Source of the DNA: Desulfitobacterium dichloroeliminans LMG P-21439
GTDB lineage: Bacteria; Bacillota; Desulfitobacteriia; Desulfitobacteriales; Desulfitobacteriaceae
Direction of reading: 5' to 3'
Assembly: GCF_000243135.2 (NCBI RefSeq)
Contig: NC_019903.1
Span: forward strand, 844,001 to 908,000
Length of the DNA stretch: 64,000 nucleotides
Shown here: positions 8,600-18,295 of the stretch, piece by piece
How the letters are laid out: the number at the start of each line of letters is the position of its first letter
How positions within the stretch are numbered: position 1 is the stretch's first letter
Translations under genes and position numbers: made by a program
The notes under the pieces: generated by a model
The model's input: only the letters and a program-made list of their open reading frames with translations
What the model was told of the DNA's origin: nothing
The model's database searches: none

Positions 8600-9292
8600 G
8601 TGATACCTATCCAGAAGCTCAAAGGGATAAAAATCCTGATCATTGATGATGAGCCCAATATTTTAGAGTTCCTGGCCATGGGATTGCTGAACGAGGGGTT
8701 CGAGGTGCAGACAGCTCCCGACGGGATGGCTGGGATTACCTTAGCTAAGCAATTCCATCCCCATATAATTATCTTGGATATTATGATGCCGGGTATGGAC
8801 GGCTTTGAAGTGTGTCGTATGCTAAAAAAGCTGGAGCAGGTCTCCATCATCATGTTGACCGCTAAAGATGATGTCGAGGATCGGGTGAAGGGTTTGAGGA
8901 CGGGTGCCGATGATTATATGGCCAAGCCCTTTAGCTTCGAGGAGTTGCTAGCGCGCATCTATGCCCGGGTTCGCAATCAGTTCCCGCATCTTTTGGAAGA
9001 GGTTACGGTAGGTCCTTTGCGCGTGGATGACCGACGCAAGGAAATCCTTTTTCATGATAAGGCCTTGGAACTATCTCCTACGGAATATGAACTGCTGAAG
9101 TTCATGATCCTTAACCAAGGGCTGGTGTTAAGCAAGTCGATGATTCTGGATAAGGTTTGGGGTTATGATTTTGTCGGGGACGATAATATTGTCGAAGTGT
9201 ATATTCGCTCCTTACGAGAAAAGCTGGGCGATAAAGAGCATCGCCTAATCCGCACCTTGCGGGGAGCCGGATATCGGATGGATTTGCTATGA
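8600..9292 (+). CDS. OmpR/PhoB-family response regulator
   Basis: A 230-residue DNA-binding response regulator. The receiver domain (about 10-122) has the acidic pocket DDE, the phospho-acceptor Asp in LDIMMPGMDG, and Thr/Lys switch residues in MLTAKDD and AKPFS. The winged-helix domain (130-228) ends with VEVYIRSLREKL and IRTLRGAGYRM, typical of the OmpR class. It overlaps the kinase gene by 4 nt (ATGA), so the two form an operon. The start is uncertain: GTG at 8600 is the only legal in-frame start before the domain, but its GAGG site is very close. Confidence 0.92.
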   Translation: MIPIQKLKGIKILIIDDEPNILEFLAMGLLNEGFEVQTAPDGMAGITLAKQFHPHIIILDIMMPGMDGFEVCRMLKKLEQVSIIMLTAKDDVEDRVKGLRTGADDYMAKPFSFEELLARIYARVRNQFPHLLEEVTVGPLRVDDRRKEILFHDKALELSPTEYELLKFMILNQGLVLSKSMILDKVWGYDFVGDDNIVEVYIRSLREKLGDKEHRLIRTLRGAGYRMDLL

Positions 9293-10815
9293 ACAAGTGG
9301 CATCCTGTCAAAGATCGGTTTTCACTGAAAAACAGCGTTGACCCGCATTCTTTAAAATTCCAACTGCTTGCTCGCTCACTTTTCTTCCTAGCCATCATTC
9401 TCATATTGATTGGGATTTTTCAGTATGTCTTCCTCAAAGGGTTTATTTTATCGAGTACGGCATCTAGTATTCGCTCCCAGATGGCCTCTGTCCCTAGAGA
9501 AACTTGGACCCAGATGTTAATCTATGCCGAAATCAATGCCAATTTCAATCTTGAAAATGGGCCGGGGGAATTAGCGCCGGGTCGTAATCCGGAGAATGCG
9601 CCCAAGGGTGTTCCTGTCAATCTAATGGATTCAGCTATTGCCTACGTGGATCTGAACGGAAATCTTACCCCCCTAAACGGTGCGGGGAACTCATCCCCAT
9701 CGCCCCAGCTCAGTGCAGCCCATTACCAAAAAGCGCTGCTGGAAACAGACACTCGTGATTATATGGTGGTGAAGACCTCCGAAGGCGAGGAACTGATGGT
9801 ACTGCTTCAGCCTCTGAATTTTCGCGGCCACCTGATTGGGCAGATTCAGGTAAGCATGAGCACTCAGTTCGTCAATGATGTGTTATTTCGCCAGGTGTTC
9901 ATCTTTATGATGCTTTCCTTATTAGCTCTCGCGGGCGGGTTAGTGGCCTACCAAGCCGTCATTAAAAGGACGCTGGTTCCCTTATCCAATGTCGTGGATA
10001 CCATGGAAAGTATCGATGCCGGGAATCTCGATGAACGTCTGCCGGTGGCCCAAGGGCAAACGGAGATCGACAGCCTAGCGGAATCTCTTAACGGTATGTT
10101 GGAGAGGCTAGAGTCCTCCTTTGCCGCGGAGAAAGAAGCCAAGGAGCAGATGCGGCGGTTTGTGGCCGATGCTTCTCATGAGCTGCGGACGCCCTTGACC
10201 TCCATCCATGGTTTTCTGGAGGTTCTGCTGAGAGGGGCCATGAATCAACCGGATAAGCTGGACAAGTCCTTGAAGAGCATGTATGACGAATCAGAGCGGA
10301 TGAAGAAGCTGATTCAGGATCTGCTCCTTCTAGCTAGACTCGATCGTTCTCCTGACTTGGAAAAAGAGGAGAAGGATCTGAAATCCTTGATTTTAGAGAT
10401 GGAGCCCCAGTTGCGTATGCTGGCTGAGGAAAGAGAGGTTCAACTGGCTTTGGCCTCGGTGGGGCCGGTCTCTATCGATGTCGATAAGATCAAGCAGGTT
10501 ATTCTTAATCTCTTCCAGAACGCGGTTCAGCACACAGATCAGAATCAGGGGAGTGTTCGTCTTTCCTTGCAGTCTGTGGGGACGGGCGTGGAATTAGCAG
10601 TGGAGGATAACGGACCGGGAATTACCGAAGATCATGTGGCCCATCTTTTCGAACGCTTCTACCGTAGCGATTCCTCGCGGGCCCGCAAATACGGCGGCTC
10701 AGGCTTGGGCTTAGCCATAACCCAGTCCCTAGTCGAGCTGCATGGGGGAACCATCCGGGTCGAAAGCAAAGTAGGGGAGGGTAGTCGCTTTATCGTTAGG
10801 CTGCCCAAAGCTTGA
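9289..10815 (+). CDS. HAMP-containing sensor histidine kinase
   Basis: A 508-residue membrane kinase, partner of the overlapping response regulator. Helix 1 (about 30-52) and helix 2 (about 203-225) flank an extracellular sensor region of roughly 150 residues; a HAMP linker follows. The H-box is ADASHELRTPLT and the N, G1 and G2 boxes are NLFQNAVQH, EDNGPGI and GGSGLGLAI. The protein autophosphorylates on the H-box histidine. The signal is unknown: the sensor region is Asn/Pro/Gly-rich with no motif I recognise. Confidence 0.93.
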   Translation: MNKWHPVKDRFSLKNSVDPHSLKFQLLARSLFFLAIILILIGIFQYVFLKGFILSSTASSIRSQMASVPRETWTQMLIYAEINANFNLENGPGELAPGRNPENAPKGVPVNLMDSAIAYVDLNGNLTPLNGAGNSSPSPQLSAAHYQKALLETDTRDYMVVKTSEGEELMVLLQPLNFRGHLIGQIQVSMSTQFVNDVLFRQVFIFMMLSLLALAGGLVAYQAVIKRTLVPLSNVVDTMESIDAGNLDERLPVAQGQTEIDSLAESLNGMLERLESSFAAEKEAKEQMRRFVADASHELRTPLTSIHGFLEVLLRGAMNQPDKLDKSLKSMYDESERMKKLIQDLLLLARLDRSPDLEKEEKDLKSLILEMEPQLRMLAEEREVQLALASVGPVSIDVDKIKQVILNLFQNAVQHTDQNQGSVRLSLQSVGTGVELAVEDNGPGITEDHVAHLFERFYRSDSSRARKYGGSGLGLAITQSLVELHGGTIRVESKVGEGSRFIVRLPKA

Positions 10816-10872
10816 ATGGGGACAACCCACAGGCCTCGCAAGGCTCAAAAGCTTCATATGGATGATAAGAAT

Positions 10873-10908
10873 AACAAAGTGTCGTGACCTGAGTCACGGC
10901 ACTTTGTT
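10873..10908. terminator. Strong hairpin after the histidine kinase gene
   Basis: A 16-bp stem (one G-U pair) with a 4-nt loop, 58 nt past the kinase stop. No T-run follows on either strand, so it may protect an mRNA end or act with another factor. Confidence 0.5.
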
Positions 10909-10975
10909 GCGTCATTAGGTATCCTAAAGTTAGGATGTAAAGCATCGTTTCACGGTGCATTGAGGGGGAATAGAA

Positions 10976-11380
10976 ATGAGTCATGACTTACTGAAAAAAC
11001 AACATACAAATATTCGTCAGCTTGTTCAGGAAATTGACCAAGAGATTAACTCTGGGAATTTGGAACAGAAGGCCTTTGATCTGTCCTTGAAGATAAGCAA
11101 GCTATCCGGTATTCTCGTCCTGCATTTAAAGTCTGAGGATGATTACCTTTATCCCAACCTAAAGGGTTCGGCGAATGAGGAAATGCGCAAGACTGCTCAA
11201 CAGCTCTATTCAGAAATGGGCACATTAGCAGCAGATTTCATGAAGTATAAAAGTACATATATGTCCGCAACAAAAATAAAAGATAATATCCCCGAATTCC
11301 AAGAGGCCTCGAAGAAGATAATTTCTGCTTTAACCAAACGTTTAGATACTGAAGATCGCAGAATATATCAGCTCATTTAA
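10976..11380 (+). CDS. Hemerythrin HHE-domain-like protein
   Basis: A 134-residue all-helical protein. KKQHTNIRQL at residues 6-15 and LVLHLKSEDDYLYP at about 47-60 resemble the first two helices of hemerythrin HHE proteins, which bind a di-iron centre through His and Asp/Glu. The third and fourth helices lack obvious extra histidines (TEDRRIYQL near the end could supply Asp/Glu), so metal binding may be partial. Such proteins sense or handle O2, NO or iron. GAGGGGGAA lies upstream of the ATG. Confidence 0.7.
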   Translation: MSHDLLKKQHTNIRQLVQEIDQEINSGNLEQKAFDLSLKISKLSGILVLHLKSEDDYLYPNLKGSANEEMRKTAQQLYSEMGTLAADFMKYKSTYMSATKIKDNIPEFQEASKKIISALTKRLDTEDRRIYQLI

Positions 11381-11425
11381 AAATTGTCATCTAAAATAAT
11401 CCATCTAAAGATAAGCAAAAACAAG

Positions 11426-11454
11426 CCCATGGGCTCTATAAGAAAGTCCATGGG
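11426..11454 (-). terminator. Hairpin with minus-strand T-run, likely polC terminator
   Basis: A 10-bp stem (11426-11435 with 11445-11454, one G-T pair). Read on the minus strand it is followed by CTTGTTTTTGCTT, as expected for an intrinsic terminator of polC transcripts. Confidence 0.65.
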
Positions 11455-11462
11455 ATAATAAC

Positions 11463-11560
11463 AGCCACGATTCGGTTTAGGCGGTGCGTTCCCCAAAGGT
11501 AGGCAGATTAAACAAATCTGTTACCGAAAGGGAACATACCTCAGCTATCGAATCGTGGCT
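11463..11560. ncRNA. Candidate structured RNA element between hemerythrin-like gene and polC
   Basis: A 12-bp perfect outer stem (11463-11474 with 11549-11560) encloses further nested pairings: GTTCCC with GGGAAC, then GGTA...CAGATT with AATCTG...TACC, separated by facing CAAA and GAAA internal loops and capped by a short A-rich loop. On the plus strand a T-run (11565-11569) follows the outer stem. I checked it by eye against SRP, 6S, T-box and the common riboswitch cores and recognised none. It could be an independent small RNA, a 3'-UTR element of polC, or an elaborate plus-strand terminator. Confidence 0.45.
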
Positions 11561-11577
11561 ATAATTTTTCATAAAGC

Positions 11578-14500
11578 CTATGAAATCAAATCAAAAAAGC
11601 TCATCTGATCGCTTTCCGGTATTCCGCGGAAGCAATCGAATTTCTTCAAGACATCGACGGTGGAATTGCCGATCTTACCGCGTTTTTTCACATCTTCGAT
11701 GGAATTGAAAGGTTTTTCTTGGGCGGCGTTATAGAGCCCTTCGGCGGCCACCGTTCCCATGCCGGAGATGCTGTTCAGGGGCGGTCTTAAGGCGTTTTCC
11801 TCCACTTGGAATTTCGTGGGGTGGGATTGATAGAGGTCGATGGGCAGGAAGGAGAAGCCGCGCTCATACATTTCCAGGACAATCTCCAAGTCATCGTACA
11901 TATCCTTATCTTTAGGCGCTGCTTGATTGCCCAAGTTCTCGATTTCCTTCATCTTCGCCTTCACTTTTTCTTTGCCATAGATCATAAATTCAGCGTCAAA
12001 GGCTTTGGCGCGGATGGAGAAGTAGGCCGCGTAATAGGCCAAGGGGATGTGGACCTTAAACCAAGCAATTCGGAAGGCCATCATTACGTAAGCTGCCGCA
12101 TGGGCTTTGGGAAACATGTATTTGATTTTACGGCAGGAATCGATATACCACTCCGGAACATGATGTTCGCGCATTAAGGCTTCATACTCCGGCCATTTGG
12201 CATCCTTTAAGGCTTTGCCCTTTCGAACCAGCTCCATGATTTTAAAGGCGGTATTCGGGGGTAGACCCATACGAATCAGGTAAGTCATGATCTCATCGCG
12301 AGTACACACAGCTTCGCTCAAGGTCACGGTGCCGGCATCGATTAATTCTTTGGCGTTGCCCAGCCAGACATCGGTTCCGTGGGAAAGTCCCGAAATACAG
12401 ATTAAATCCTCGAAGGCCTTGGGCATGGTGTCTAAAAGCATGCCGCGCACGAACCGGGTTCCAAACTCAGGGACGCCGAAGGTTCCTACCTTAGAATTGA
12501 TTTGCTCGGGGCTTACTCCTAAAGCCCTTGTGGAGGAGAAAAGGGACATGGTCTCAGGATCGTCCATGGGGATCGTTTTCGGGTCCACTCCGGTTATATC
12601 TTGCAGCATACGAATAACCGTAGGATCATCATGCCCCAGGATATCCAGCTTAAGCAGATTCTGGTCAATGGAGTGGTAGTCAAAATGGGTGGTGATGATT
12701 TCCGAGTTGGGGTCATCGGCAGGATGCTGAACAGGGCAGAATTCGAAGATCTCCCGTCCTTTCGGAACGACGATAATACCCCCCGGATGCTGACCTGAGG
12801 TTCTTTTGATTCCTGTGCAGCCTTTGGCAATCCGCACGATTTCGGCCTTGTTGGCGGTGCTGCCTTTTTCTTCGAAATACTTTTTCACGTAGCCAAAGGC
12901 TGTTTTATCGGCGATGGTGCCGATAGTTCCCGCCTTGAAGGTGGTGCCCTTGCCGAAGATGACCTCCGTATATTTATGAGCCTTCGCTTGGTATTCTCCC
13001 GAGAAGTTTAAGTCAATATCCGGCTCCTTATCGCCGTTGAAGCCTAAGAAGGTTTCAAAGGGGATATCGATGCCGTCCTTGTCAAGATTGGCTCCGCAAA
13101 CAGGGCAAGCTTGATCGGGCAAGTCAAAGCCGATTCGTCGATCATGGTCGGAGAAGTCCGAGTAGTGACAGCTGGGGCAACGGTAGTGAGGCGGTAAGGC
13201 GTTGACCTCGGTGATCCCAGTCAGATAAGCGACCACGGAAGAACCTACCGATCCCCGGGAACCGACCAGATAGCCATCCTCGTTGGATTTCCAAACCAGC
13301 TTTTGGGCGATGATATACATGACAGAGAAGCCGTTTTGGATGATGGAATCCAACTCGCGCTCCAGCCTTTTCTCCACGATTTCTGGCAAGGGATCGCCAT
13401 AAAGCTCATGGGCCTTGCTATAGGTAATTTCTCTCAGAGTATCCTCGCAGCCCTCGATATGAGGGGTGGCTTTCTCTTGGGAGATAGGGCTAATGGGCTC
13501 ACACCAACTGGCAAGGAGATTGGTGTTGGTGACCACCACTTCATAAGCTTTGTCCTCGCCCAGATAGTAGAACTCCCCGAGCATTTCATCGGTGGTTTTG
13601 AGATAAAGAGGGGGCTGGACATCCGCGTCCTTATAGCCTTGACCCGCTTCTAAGATCCGCCGGTAAATCTCATCCTGAGGATCGATGAAGTGGACATCCC
13701 CTGTGGCGACCACGGGTTTATGGAGTTTTTCACCGAGTGCAACGATTTTGCGATTGATTTCCATCAGGTATTCTTTATTGGGTACTTGCTCGGTGCGGAC
13801 CAGGTAGTCATTATTGTCTAGGGGTTGGATTTCCAGATAATCGTATTCTTCGGCGATGGCTTCGATTTCTTCGGTAGATTTGCCCAAGAGGATCGCTTGG
13901 AATAGCTCGCCCTCGCTACAGGCGCTACCTAAGATGAGGCCTTCCGAGTATTTCTTGAGGAGGCTCTTTAAGATCCGTGGCTTTTTATAGAAATAATCCA
14001 AGTGGGAGTAAGAGACAAGCTTATAGAGATTCTTTAATCCGGTATAGTTCTTGGCAAGGATGATGGCATGATAGGTTTTGAGCTTCTTATATTCTTCCTT
14101 TTTCGCTACTTCATCCGCCGCCATCAGGTCGATATCTTCGAGGGTCACTGCCCCTCGTTCCTTGAGCTTATCCAGCATGATATTAAACACTTTTACTGTG
14201 GTATCCACGTCATCTAAGGCGCGATGGGCAACCTCCACGTTGATCCCCAGATTCTTGGCAATCCGTCCTAATTTGTAGGTTTTATATTCTGGGAAAAGCT
14301 CTTTAGCTAGAGCTAAGGTATCGAGGTAGGTGTAGTTAAAATCATAGCCTAAGAGCTTGGCATTATGCTTTAAAAAGCCCATGTCAAAATCGGCATTATG
14401 GGCGACCAACACGCTGTCCTCCAAAAAATCTAGGAGCTTGGGCAGGACCTGATCGATGGTCTCCGCGTTTTTGACCATATCATCCGTGATGTGAGTTATC

Positions 14501-15969
14501 TCGACAACGCGGGCGGGAATCGGTTTTTGGGGATTGACAAAGCAGGTAAATTGATCAATGACCTTACCGGCTTGAACCTTCATGACCCCTATTTCCGTGA
14601 TTTTCTCTGTAACGGCAGAGAAACCGGTGGTCTCCAAGTCCAACACACAATAGGTGGTATCGATGGGCTGGCCTTGGGGATGGGTTACGGCGGGTTTTTT
14701 ATCCGGAGCCAAATAAGCCTCCACCCCATAGATTACCTTGAAATCGGGATTATCCCGGCCTAAGAGTTTATGAGCCTCAGGGAAGGACTGCACGACCCCG
14801 TGATCGGTGATGGCGACAGATTTCATGCCCCAGCTCATGGCCCGCTTGATGAAGTCCGTGGCACTGGTCATGGCATCCATCTGACTCATTTGGGTATGCA
14901 GATGCAGTTCGACGCGCTTTTCCTTGGCTCGGTCCTGACGGACAATCTTCCGGATTCCTTCAACCTCGATGATGGTATTGGCGATCAGCTCGATTTCCCC
15001 GGAAAACTTACTCAAGCCGGCATTGCCGGAGAGCTTGACCCCTTTGGCCTTTTGTAGTCGAGATAAAACCTCCCCATCTTCGCCGGGCTTGAGGAAGGCT
15101 TTGCAGGTGAGGGAGCTTGAGCCATCATATAAGTCAAAGGAAATCAGGGTTTTACCGCTTCTCAATTCCTTAGATTCAACATTCGATAGTTCACCCTGAA
15201 GGGCGACTTTTCCCTCATCGGGGGTAATATCGATGATTTTAATAACTTTATCCTTAAGGGTTGCATTGCGGCCCAAAATCAACTGGGAATCGCCCTTTTT
15301 GCTGTCCGCTTCGGCTTTGCCTTTGCCATTTGCTTTTTCTTTTCCCTTTGGACCCGTTTCTGAAGGGGCTTCTGCTCCATCGTTAAGGACAACAGACCCA
15401 GGGGGGGTGCCGGTTGGAAGGGGGGAGACCATCACTTGCTCTTGGATCAGTATCATTTCTCTTTCCTGAATAGCCTCTTGGAGTCGAATGACTTCTTCGG
15501 GGCTGACTTGATCAACAAAGTGAACCTGATAGGTTGTTCCATAAAGGTTTTGGACGGTTTCTTGGATGACCTTGTCGTAACCTTTACCTTTAAGTAAGTA
15601 GGATACCGCAATTTTAAAGGTAAAATTAATCCGCTGTTCGGTGATTTCATAGTCGCAGTTATTGATAGCGGATTTAAGAAGAGGGTGTTTACGAGTCAAC
15701 ATCCCCAAGATGTTTTTTAGTTCCGCCTCAAGAGGTTTTTTTGAGACACCCTCGGCATACTCGACGATGATCTCAGAATCATCTAAGGATAGCCGTTGGC
15801 GGATGAACTGATTCAAGGCAGCGATTTCTTCGATGCTAATATATTGATCAGAGCAGATCCTCATCTCTAAAGCTTTGCTCTTTTCTTTTAAAACCACGGC
15901 TTTTACGAGAGCAGTGCTTAAATTCAACCCCGCCTCATAATCGCTAAAAATTTCATTTACACTTTTCAT
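11578..15969 (-). CDS. polC: DNA polymerase III alpha subunit, PolC type
   Basis: The 1463-residue replicative polymerase of low-GC Gram-positives. In order: an N-terminal domain, an OB-fold (around 235-325), a PHP domain starting with ELHLHTQMSQMDAM, split by an inserted DnaQ-type 3'-5' exonuclease (from VLDLETTGF, with HNADFDMG later), a zinc module (CPSCHYSD and CPVCG), and the palm with PDIDLNFSGEYQ. The QMSFFDLIS end is typical. An insertion rich in Lys/Gly/Glu at about 195-230 looks like a flexible linker. GGGAGC precedes the ATG. It stands alone on the minus strand. Confidence 0.97.
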   Translation of the reverse strand: MKSVNEIFSDYEAGLNLSTALVKAVVLKEKSKALEMRICSDQYISIEEIAALNQFIRQRLSLDDSEIIVEYAEGVSKKPLEAELKNILGMLTRKHPLLKSAINNCDYEITEQRINFTFKIAVSYLLKGKGYDKVIQETVQNLYGTTYQVHFVDQVSPEEVIRLQEAIQEREMILIQEQVMVSPLPTGTPPGSVVLNDGAEAPSETGPKGKEKANGKGKAEADSKKGDSQLILGRNATLKDKVIKIIDITPDEGKVALQGELSNVESKELRSGKTLISFDLYDGSSSLTCKAFLKPGEDGEVLSRLQKAKGVKLSGNAGLSKFSGEIELIANTIIEVEGIRKIVRQDRAKEKRVELHLHTQMSQMDAMTSATDFIKRAMSWGMKSVAITDHGVVQSFPEAHKLLGRDNPDFKVIYGVEAYLAPDKKPAVTHPQGQPIDTTYCVLDLETTGFSAVTEKITEIGVMKVQAGKVIDQFTCFVNPQKPIPARVVEITHITDDMVKNAETIDQVLPKLLDFLEDSVLVAHNADFDMGFLKHNAKLLGYDFNYTYLDTLALAKELFPEYKTYKLGRIAKNLGINVEVAHRALDDVDTTVKVFNIMLDKLKERGAVTLEDIDLMAADEVAKKEEYKKLKTYHAIILAKNYTGLKNLYKLVSYSHLDYFYKKPRILKSLLKKYSEGLILGSACSEGELFQAILLGKSTEEIEAIAEEYDYLEIQPLDNNDYLVRTEQVPNKEYLMEINRKIVALGEKLHKPVVATGDVHFIDPQDEIYRRILEAGQGYKDADVQPPLYLKTTDEMLGEFYYLGEDKAYEVVVTNTNLLASWCEPISPISQEKATPHIEGCEDTLREITYSKAHELYGDPLPEIVEKRLERELDSIIQNGFSVMYIIAQKLVWKSNEDGYLVGSRGSVGSSVVAYLTGITEVNALPPHYRCPSCHYSDFSDHDRRIGFDLPDQACPVCGANLDKDGIDIPFETFLGFNGDKEPDIDLNFSGEYQAKAHKYTEVIFGKGTTFKAGTIGTIADKTAFGYVKKYFEEKGSTANKAEIVRIAKGCTGIKRTSGQHPGGIIVVPKGREIFEFCPVQHPADDPNSEIITTHFDYHSIDQNLLKLDILGHDDPTVIRMLQDITGVDPKTIPMDDPETMSLFSSTRALGVSPEQINSKVGTFGVPEFGTRFVRGMLLDTMPKAFEDLICISGLSHGTDVWLGNAKELIDAGTVTLSEAVCTRDEIMTYLIRMGLPPNTAFKIMELVRKGKALKDAKWPEYEALMREHHVPEWYIDSCRKIKYMFPKAHAAAYVMMAFRIAWFKVHIPLAYYAAYFSIRAKAFDAEFMIYGKEKVKAKMKEIENLGNQAAPKDKDMYDDLEIVLEMYERGFSFLPIDLYQSHPTKFQVEENALRPPLNSISGMGTVAAEGLYNAAQEKPFNSIEDVKKRGKIGNSTVDVLKKFDCFRGIPESDQMSFFDLIS

Positions 15970-16078
15970 CTTTGCTCCCTAATTCTCCCCATACTCTGTC
16001 GTTTTCTTTGCGCAGCTATTATGTATCTACTGTTCATTTTAACATGAGAGTCTCGCGGACAGAAGGAGTTATTTTTAC

Positions 16079-16108
16079 TTGACAATACTTAAAGATCTGT
16101 TATAGAAT
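16079..16108 (+). promoter_or_regulatory. Promoter of the leuA T-box leader
   Basis: TTGACA (16079-16084) and TAGAAT (16103-16108) with 18 bp between; TATAGA two bases earlier gives 16 bp. It lies just before the T-box stem I region. Confidence 0.7.
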
Positions 16109-16124
16109 ACATTAAACGCAATAT

Positions 16125-16447
16125 ACGAATACTATATTAAATACACTGATGAGGATTAGTAGAATGTTTCGGAGCGCCTAGAGAGCTGTTGGTTGGTGGA
16201 AAACAGTGGCCAAGATGGATTCGAACTCACCTCGGAGTAGCTCGCTGAAATGATGAAGAGTAGGTAGAGCCGGAGCCTAACCGTTACAGTAGGAGGATAT
16301 AAGGTCGCAAAGCGCGTAAACAACGACTGACGAGCTTTCTTGATCCGTATCTGTTGAGTGCAGGCCGTGAGGCTTGAATGAGAGTGGTACCACGTAAGAT
16401 GTTAAGTCTTTCGTCTCTAAGGTTATAGAGATGAAGGATTTTTTTAT
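16125..16447 (+). promoter_or_regulatory. T-box leader, leucine specifier
   Basis: A tRNA-sensing transcription attenuator upstream of leuA. The T-box core GAGTGGTACCACG is at 16382-16394. The stem I specifier region contains GAA-CTC-ACC, with CTC (Leu) at 16226-16228, matching the leucine pathway gene downstream. The terminator is the stem 16407-16419 with 16426-16438 followed by a 9-nt T-run. Uncharged leucine tRNA would favour the antiterminator and readthrough. The specifier is read by position, not by folding, so it deserves a structural check. Confidence 0.9.
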
Positions 16448-16501
16448 TTTCTGATTTAAAAAATGTGAAACTGCAAGGATATGAGAAAGGACGATGAAGG
16501 G

Positions 16502-18166
16502 ATGAAAAATTGTAATAAGTATCAACGGGGCTATTTTATGCCACCGCTAACCTCTTTTAAATGGGCGCAACAGGAGTATGTCACGACCCCTCCGACTTGG
16601 TGCAGTGTGGATCTGCGTGACGGCAATCAGGCCTTGGTGGTACCCATGAGCTTGGAGGAGAAATTGGAGTTTTTTCAACTGCTAGTGAAGGTCGGCTTCA
16701 AGGAAATCGAAGTGGGCTTTCCCGCGGCCTCCGAGACGGAGTATACCTTTTTGCGCACTTTGATTGAGCAGGATCTGATTCCTGAGGATGTCAGCATCCA
16801 GGTGTTGACCCAATCCAGAGAGCATATCATTGAGAAGACCTTTAAAGCTTTAGAAGGGGCTAAAAGGGCCGTGGTCCACCTTTACAACTCAACTTCGGTT
16901 GCCCAACGAGAGCAGGTCTTTAAGATGACCAAGGAAGAAATTATTGAAATCGCGGTCAGCGGTGCTCAATTGCTGAAGCAATATGCTGCCAAGACGGAAG
17001 GCAACTTCCGATTTGAATATTCACCGGAAAGCTTTACGGGCACAGAGATGGAATTCGCTCTGGAGATCTGCAACAAGGTTCTTGATGTGTTTGAACCCAC
17101 CCCAGAGAATAAGGTAATTATCAATCTGCCGGCAACTGTGTCCATGTCCATGCCCCACGTCTATGCCAGTCAGATTGAGTATATGAGCGATCATTTCAAG
17201 TATCGGGATAATGTGATTCTTTCCCTCCATCCTCATAATGACCGAGGCACTGCGGTAGCTGATGCTGAGTTGGGCTTGCTGGCCGGTGGACAGCGCATCG
17301 AAGGGACCCTGTTCGGGAATGGGGAGCGTACGGGTAATGTGGATATCGTTACCTTAGCCCTCAATATGTTTTCCCATGGAGTGGACCCCGGCTTGAACTT
17401 TGAAAATATGCTGGATATTACTGCTGGCTATGAAAAGCTAACCGGAATGAAAGTCCACGAACGTCAACCCTATGGAGGCAAGCTGGTTTTTGCAGCGTTC
17501 TCCGGCTCCCATCAAGATGCCATTACCAAAGGAATGAAATATCGGGAAGAACGCGACTGCAACAACTGGACTGTGCCTTATCTGCTCATCGACCCTCAGG
17601 ACATTGGCCGGGAGTATGAGGGAGATGTCATCCGTATCAATAGTCAATCCGGTAAGGGGGGCATTGCCTTCCTGCTGGAACAGCATTATGCTTTTGATTT
17701 GCCGGCTAAGATGCGTGAGGACTTCGGTTATAAGGTGAAGAATGTCTCAGATCAGCTGCACAAAGAGCTGATGCCCGTAGAAATTAAAGATATTTTCGTC
17801 AAGGAATATGTCAATATTGACAATCCAGTTGAACTGGTCAATTTCCGGTTCAACGGCCAGGAAGATTTCCACACTACCGTCACCATACGTTACAATAATG
17901 AAACACTGGAGTTATCGGGAAAAGGAGAGGGACGTCTCGACGCAATCAGCAATGCCCTCCAGAGCCAACTGGGGTTATCCTACTCCAACCTTAACTATAA
18001 AGAGCATGCACTGGAGGTAGGCTCCAAATCCCAAGCGGTTTCCTATGTCGGCATTACCGGTCCCGATGGTGCGATGCACTGGGGCTGCGGAATCCACATG
18101 GATATTTTCACTTCCTCAGTGAAAGCCTTATTTAGTGCCATCAATACCATGAAAAAGGCGATTTAA
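16502..18166 (+). CDS. leuA: 2-isopropylmalate synthase
   Basis: A 554-residue LeuA of the long (type 2) form, which condenses acetyl-CoA with 2-oxoisovalerate in leucine synthesis. The HMGL-like barrel begins with CSVDLRDGNQAL, contains the metal-binding HPHNDRGTA and the GERTGNVD loop; the C-terminal regulatory domain (about 430-554) binds leucine in the family. I prefer ATG 16502, with AAAGGA 10 nt upstream; ATG 16481 has AAGG only 2 nt away. The leucine T-box upstream supports the assignment. Confidence 0.94.
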   Translation: MKNCNKYQRGYFMPPLTSFKWAQQEYVTTPPTWCSVDLRDGNQALVVPMSLEEKLEFFQLLVKVGFKEIEVGFPAASETEYTFLRTLIEQDLIPEDVSIQVLTQSREHIIEKTFKALEGAKRAVVHLYNSTSVAQREQVFKMTKEEIIEIAVSGAQLLKQYAAKTEGNFRFEYSPESFTGTEMEFALEICNKVLDVFEPTPENKVIINLPATVSMSMPHVYASQIEYMSDHFKYRDNVILSLHPHNDRGTAVADAELGLLAGGQRIEGTLFGNGERTGNVDIVTLALNMFSHGVDPGLNFENMLDITAGYEKLTGMKVHERQPYGGKLVFAAFSGSHQDAITKGMKYREERDCNNWTVPYLLIDPQDIGREYEGDVIRINSQSGKGGIAFLLEQHYAFDLPAKMREDFGYKVKNVSDQLHKELMPVEIKDIFVKEYVNIDNPVELVNFRFNGQEDFHTTVTIRYNNETLELSGKGEGRLDAISNALQSQLGLSYSNLNYKEHALEVGSKSQAVSYVGITGPDGAMHWGCGIHMDIFTSSVKALFSAINTMKKAI

Positions 18167-18295
18167 CTTCGGACCATGAGATTAAATATCAAACTATGAT
18201 TTGAAACACATTTCTCCCAATCAGTTCATGGTATCCTTCTTAATATGAAGTATAGAGTTTGGCAGTAAAGCGGGACTCAAGGTAAGGATGGGATA

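Noticed and set aside
11463..11560. SRP RNA or 6S RNA
   Set aside because: The SRP GGAAG/AGCA core is missing and the element is half the length of 6S RNA.
11806..15469. Several plus-strand open frames of 60-130 codons within this stretch
   Set aside because: They lie antisense to polC, lack ribosome sites and look like codon-bias shadows.
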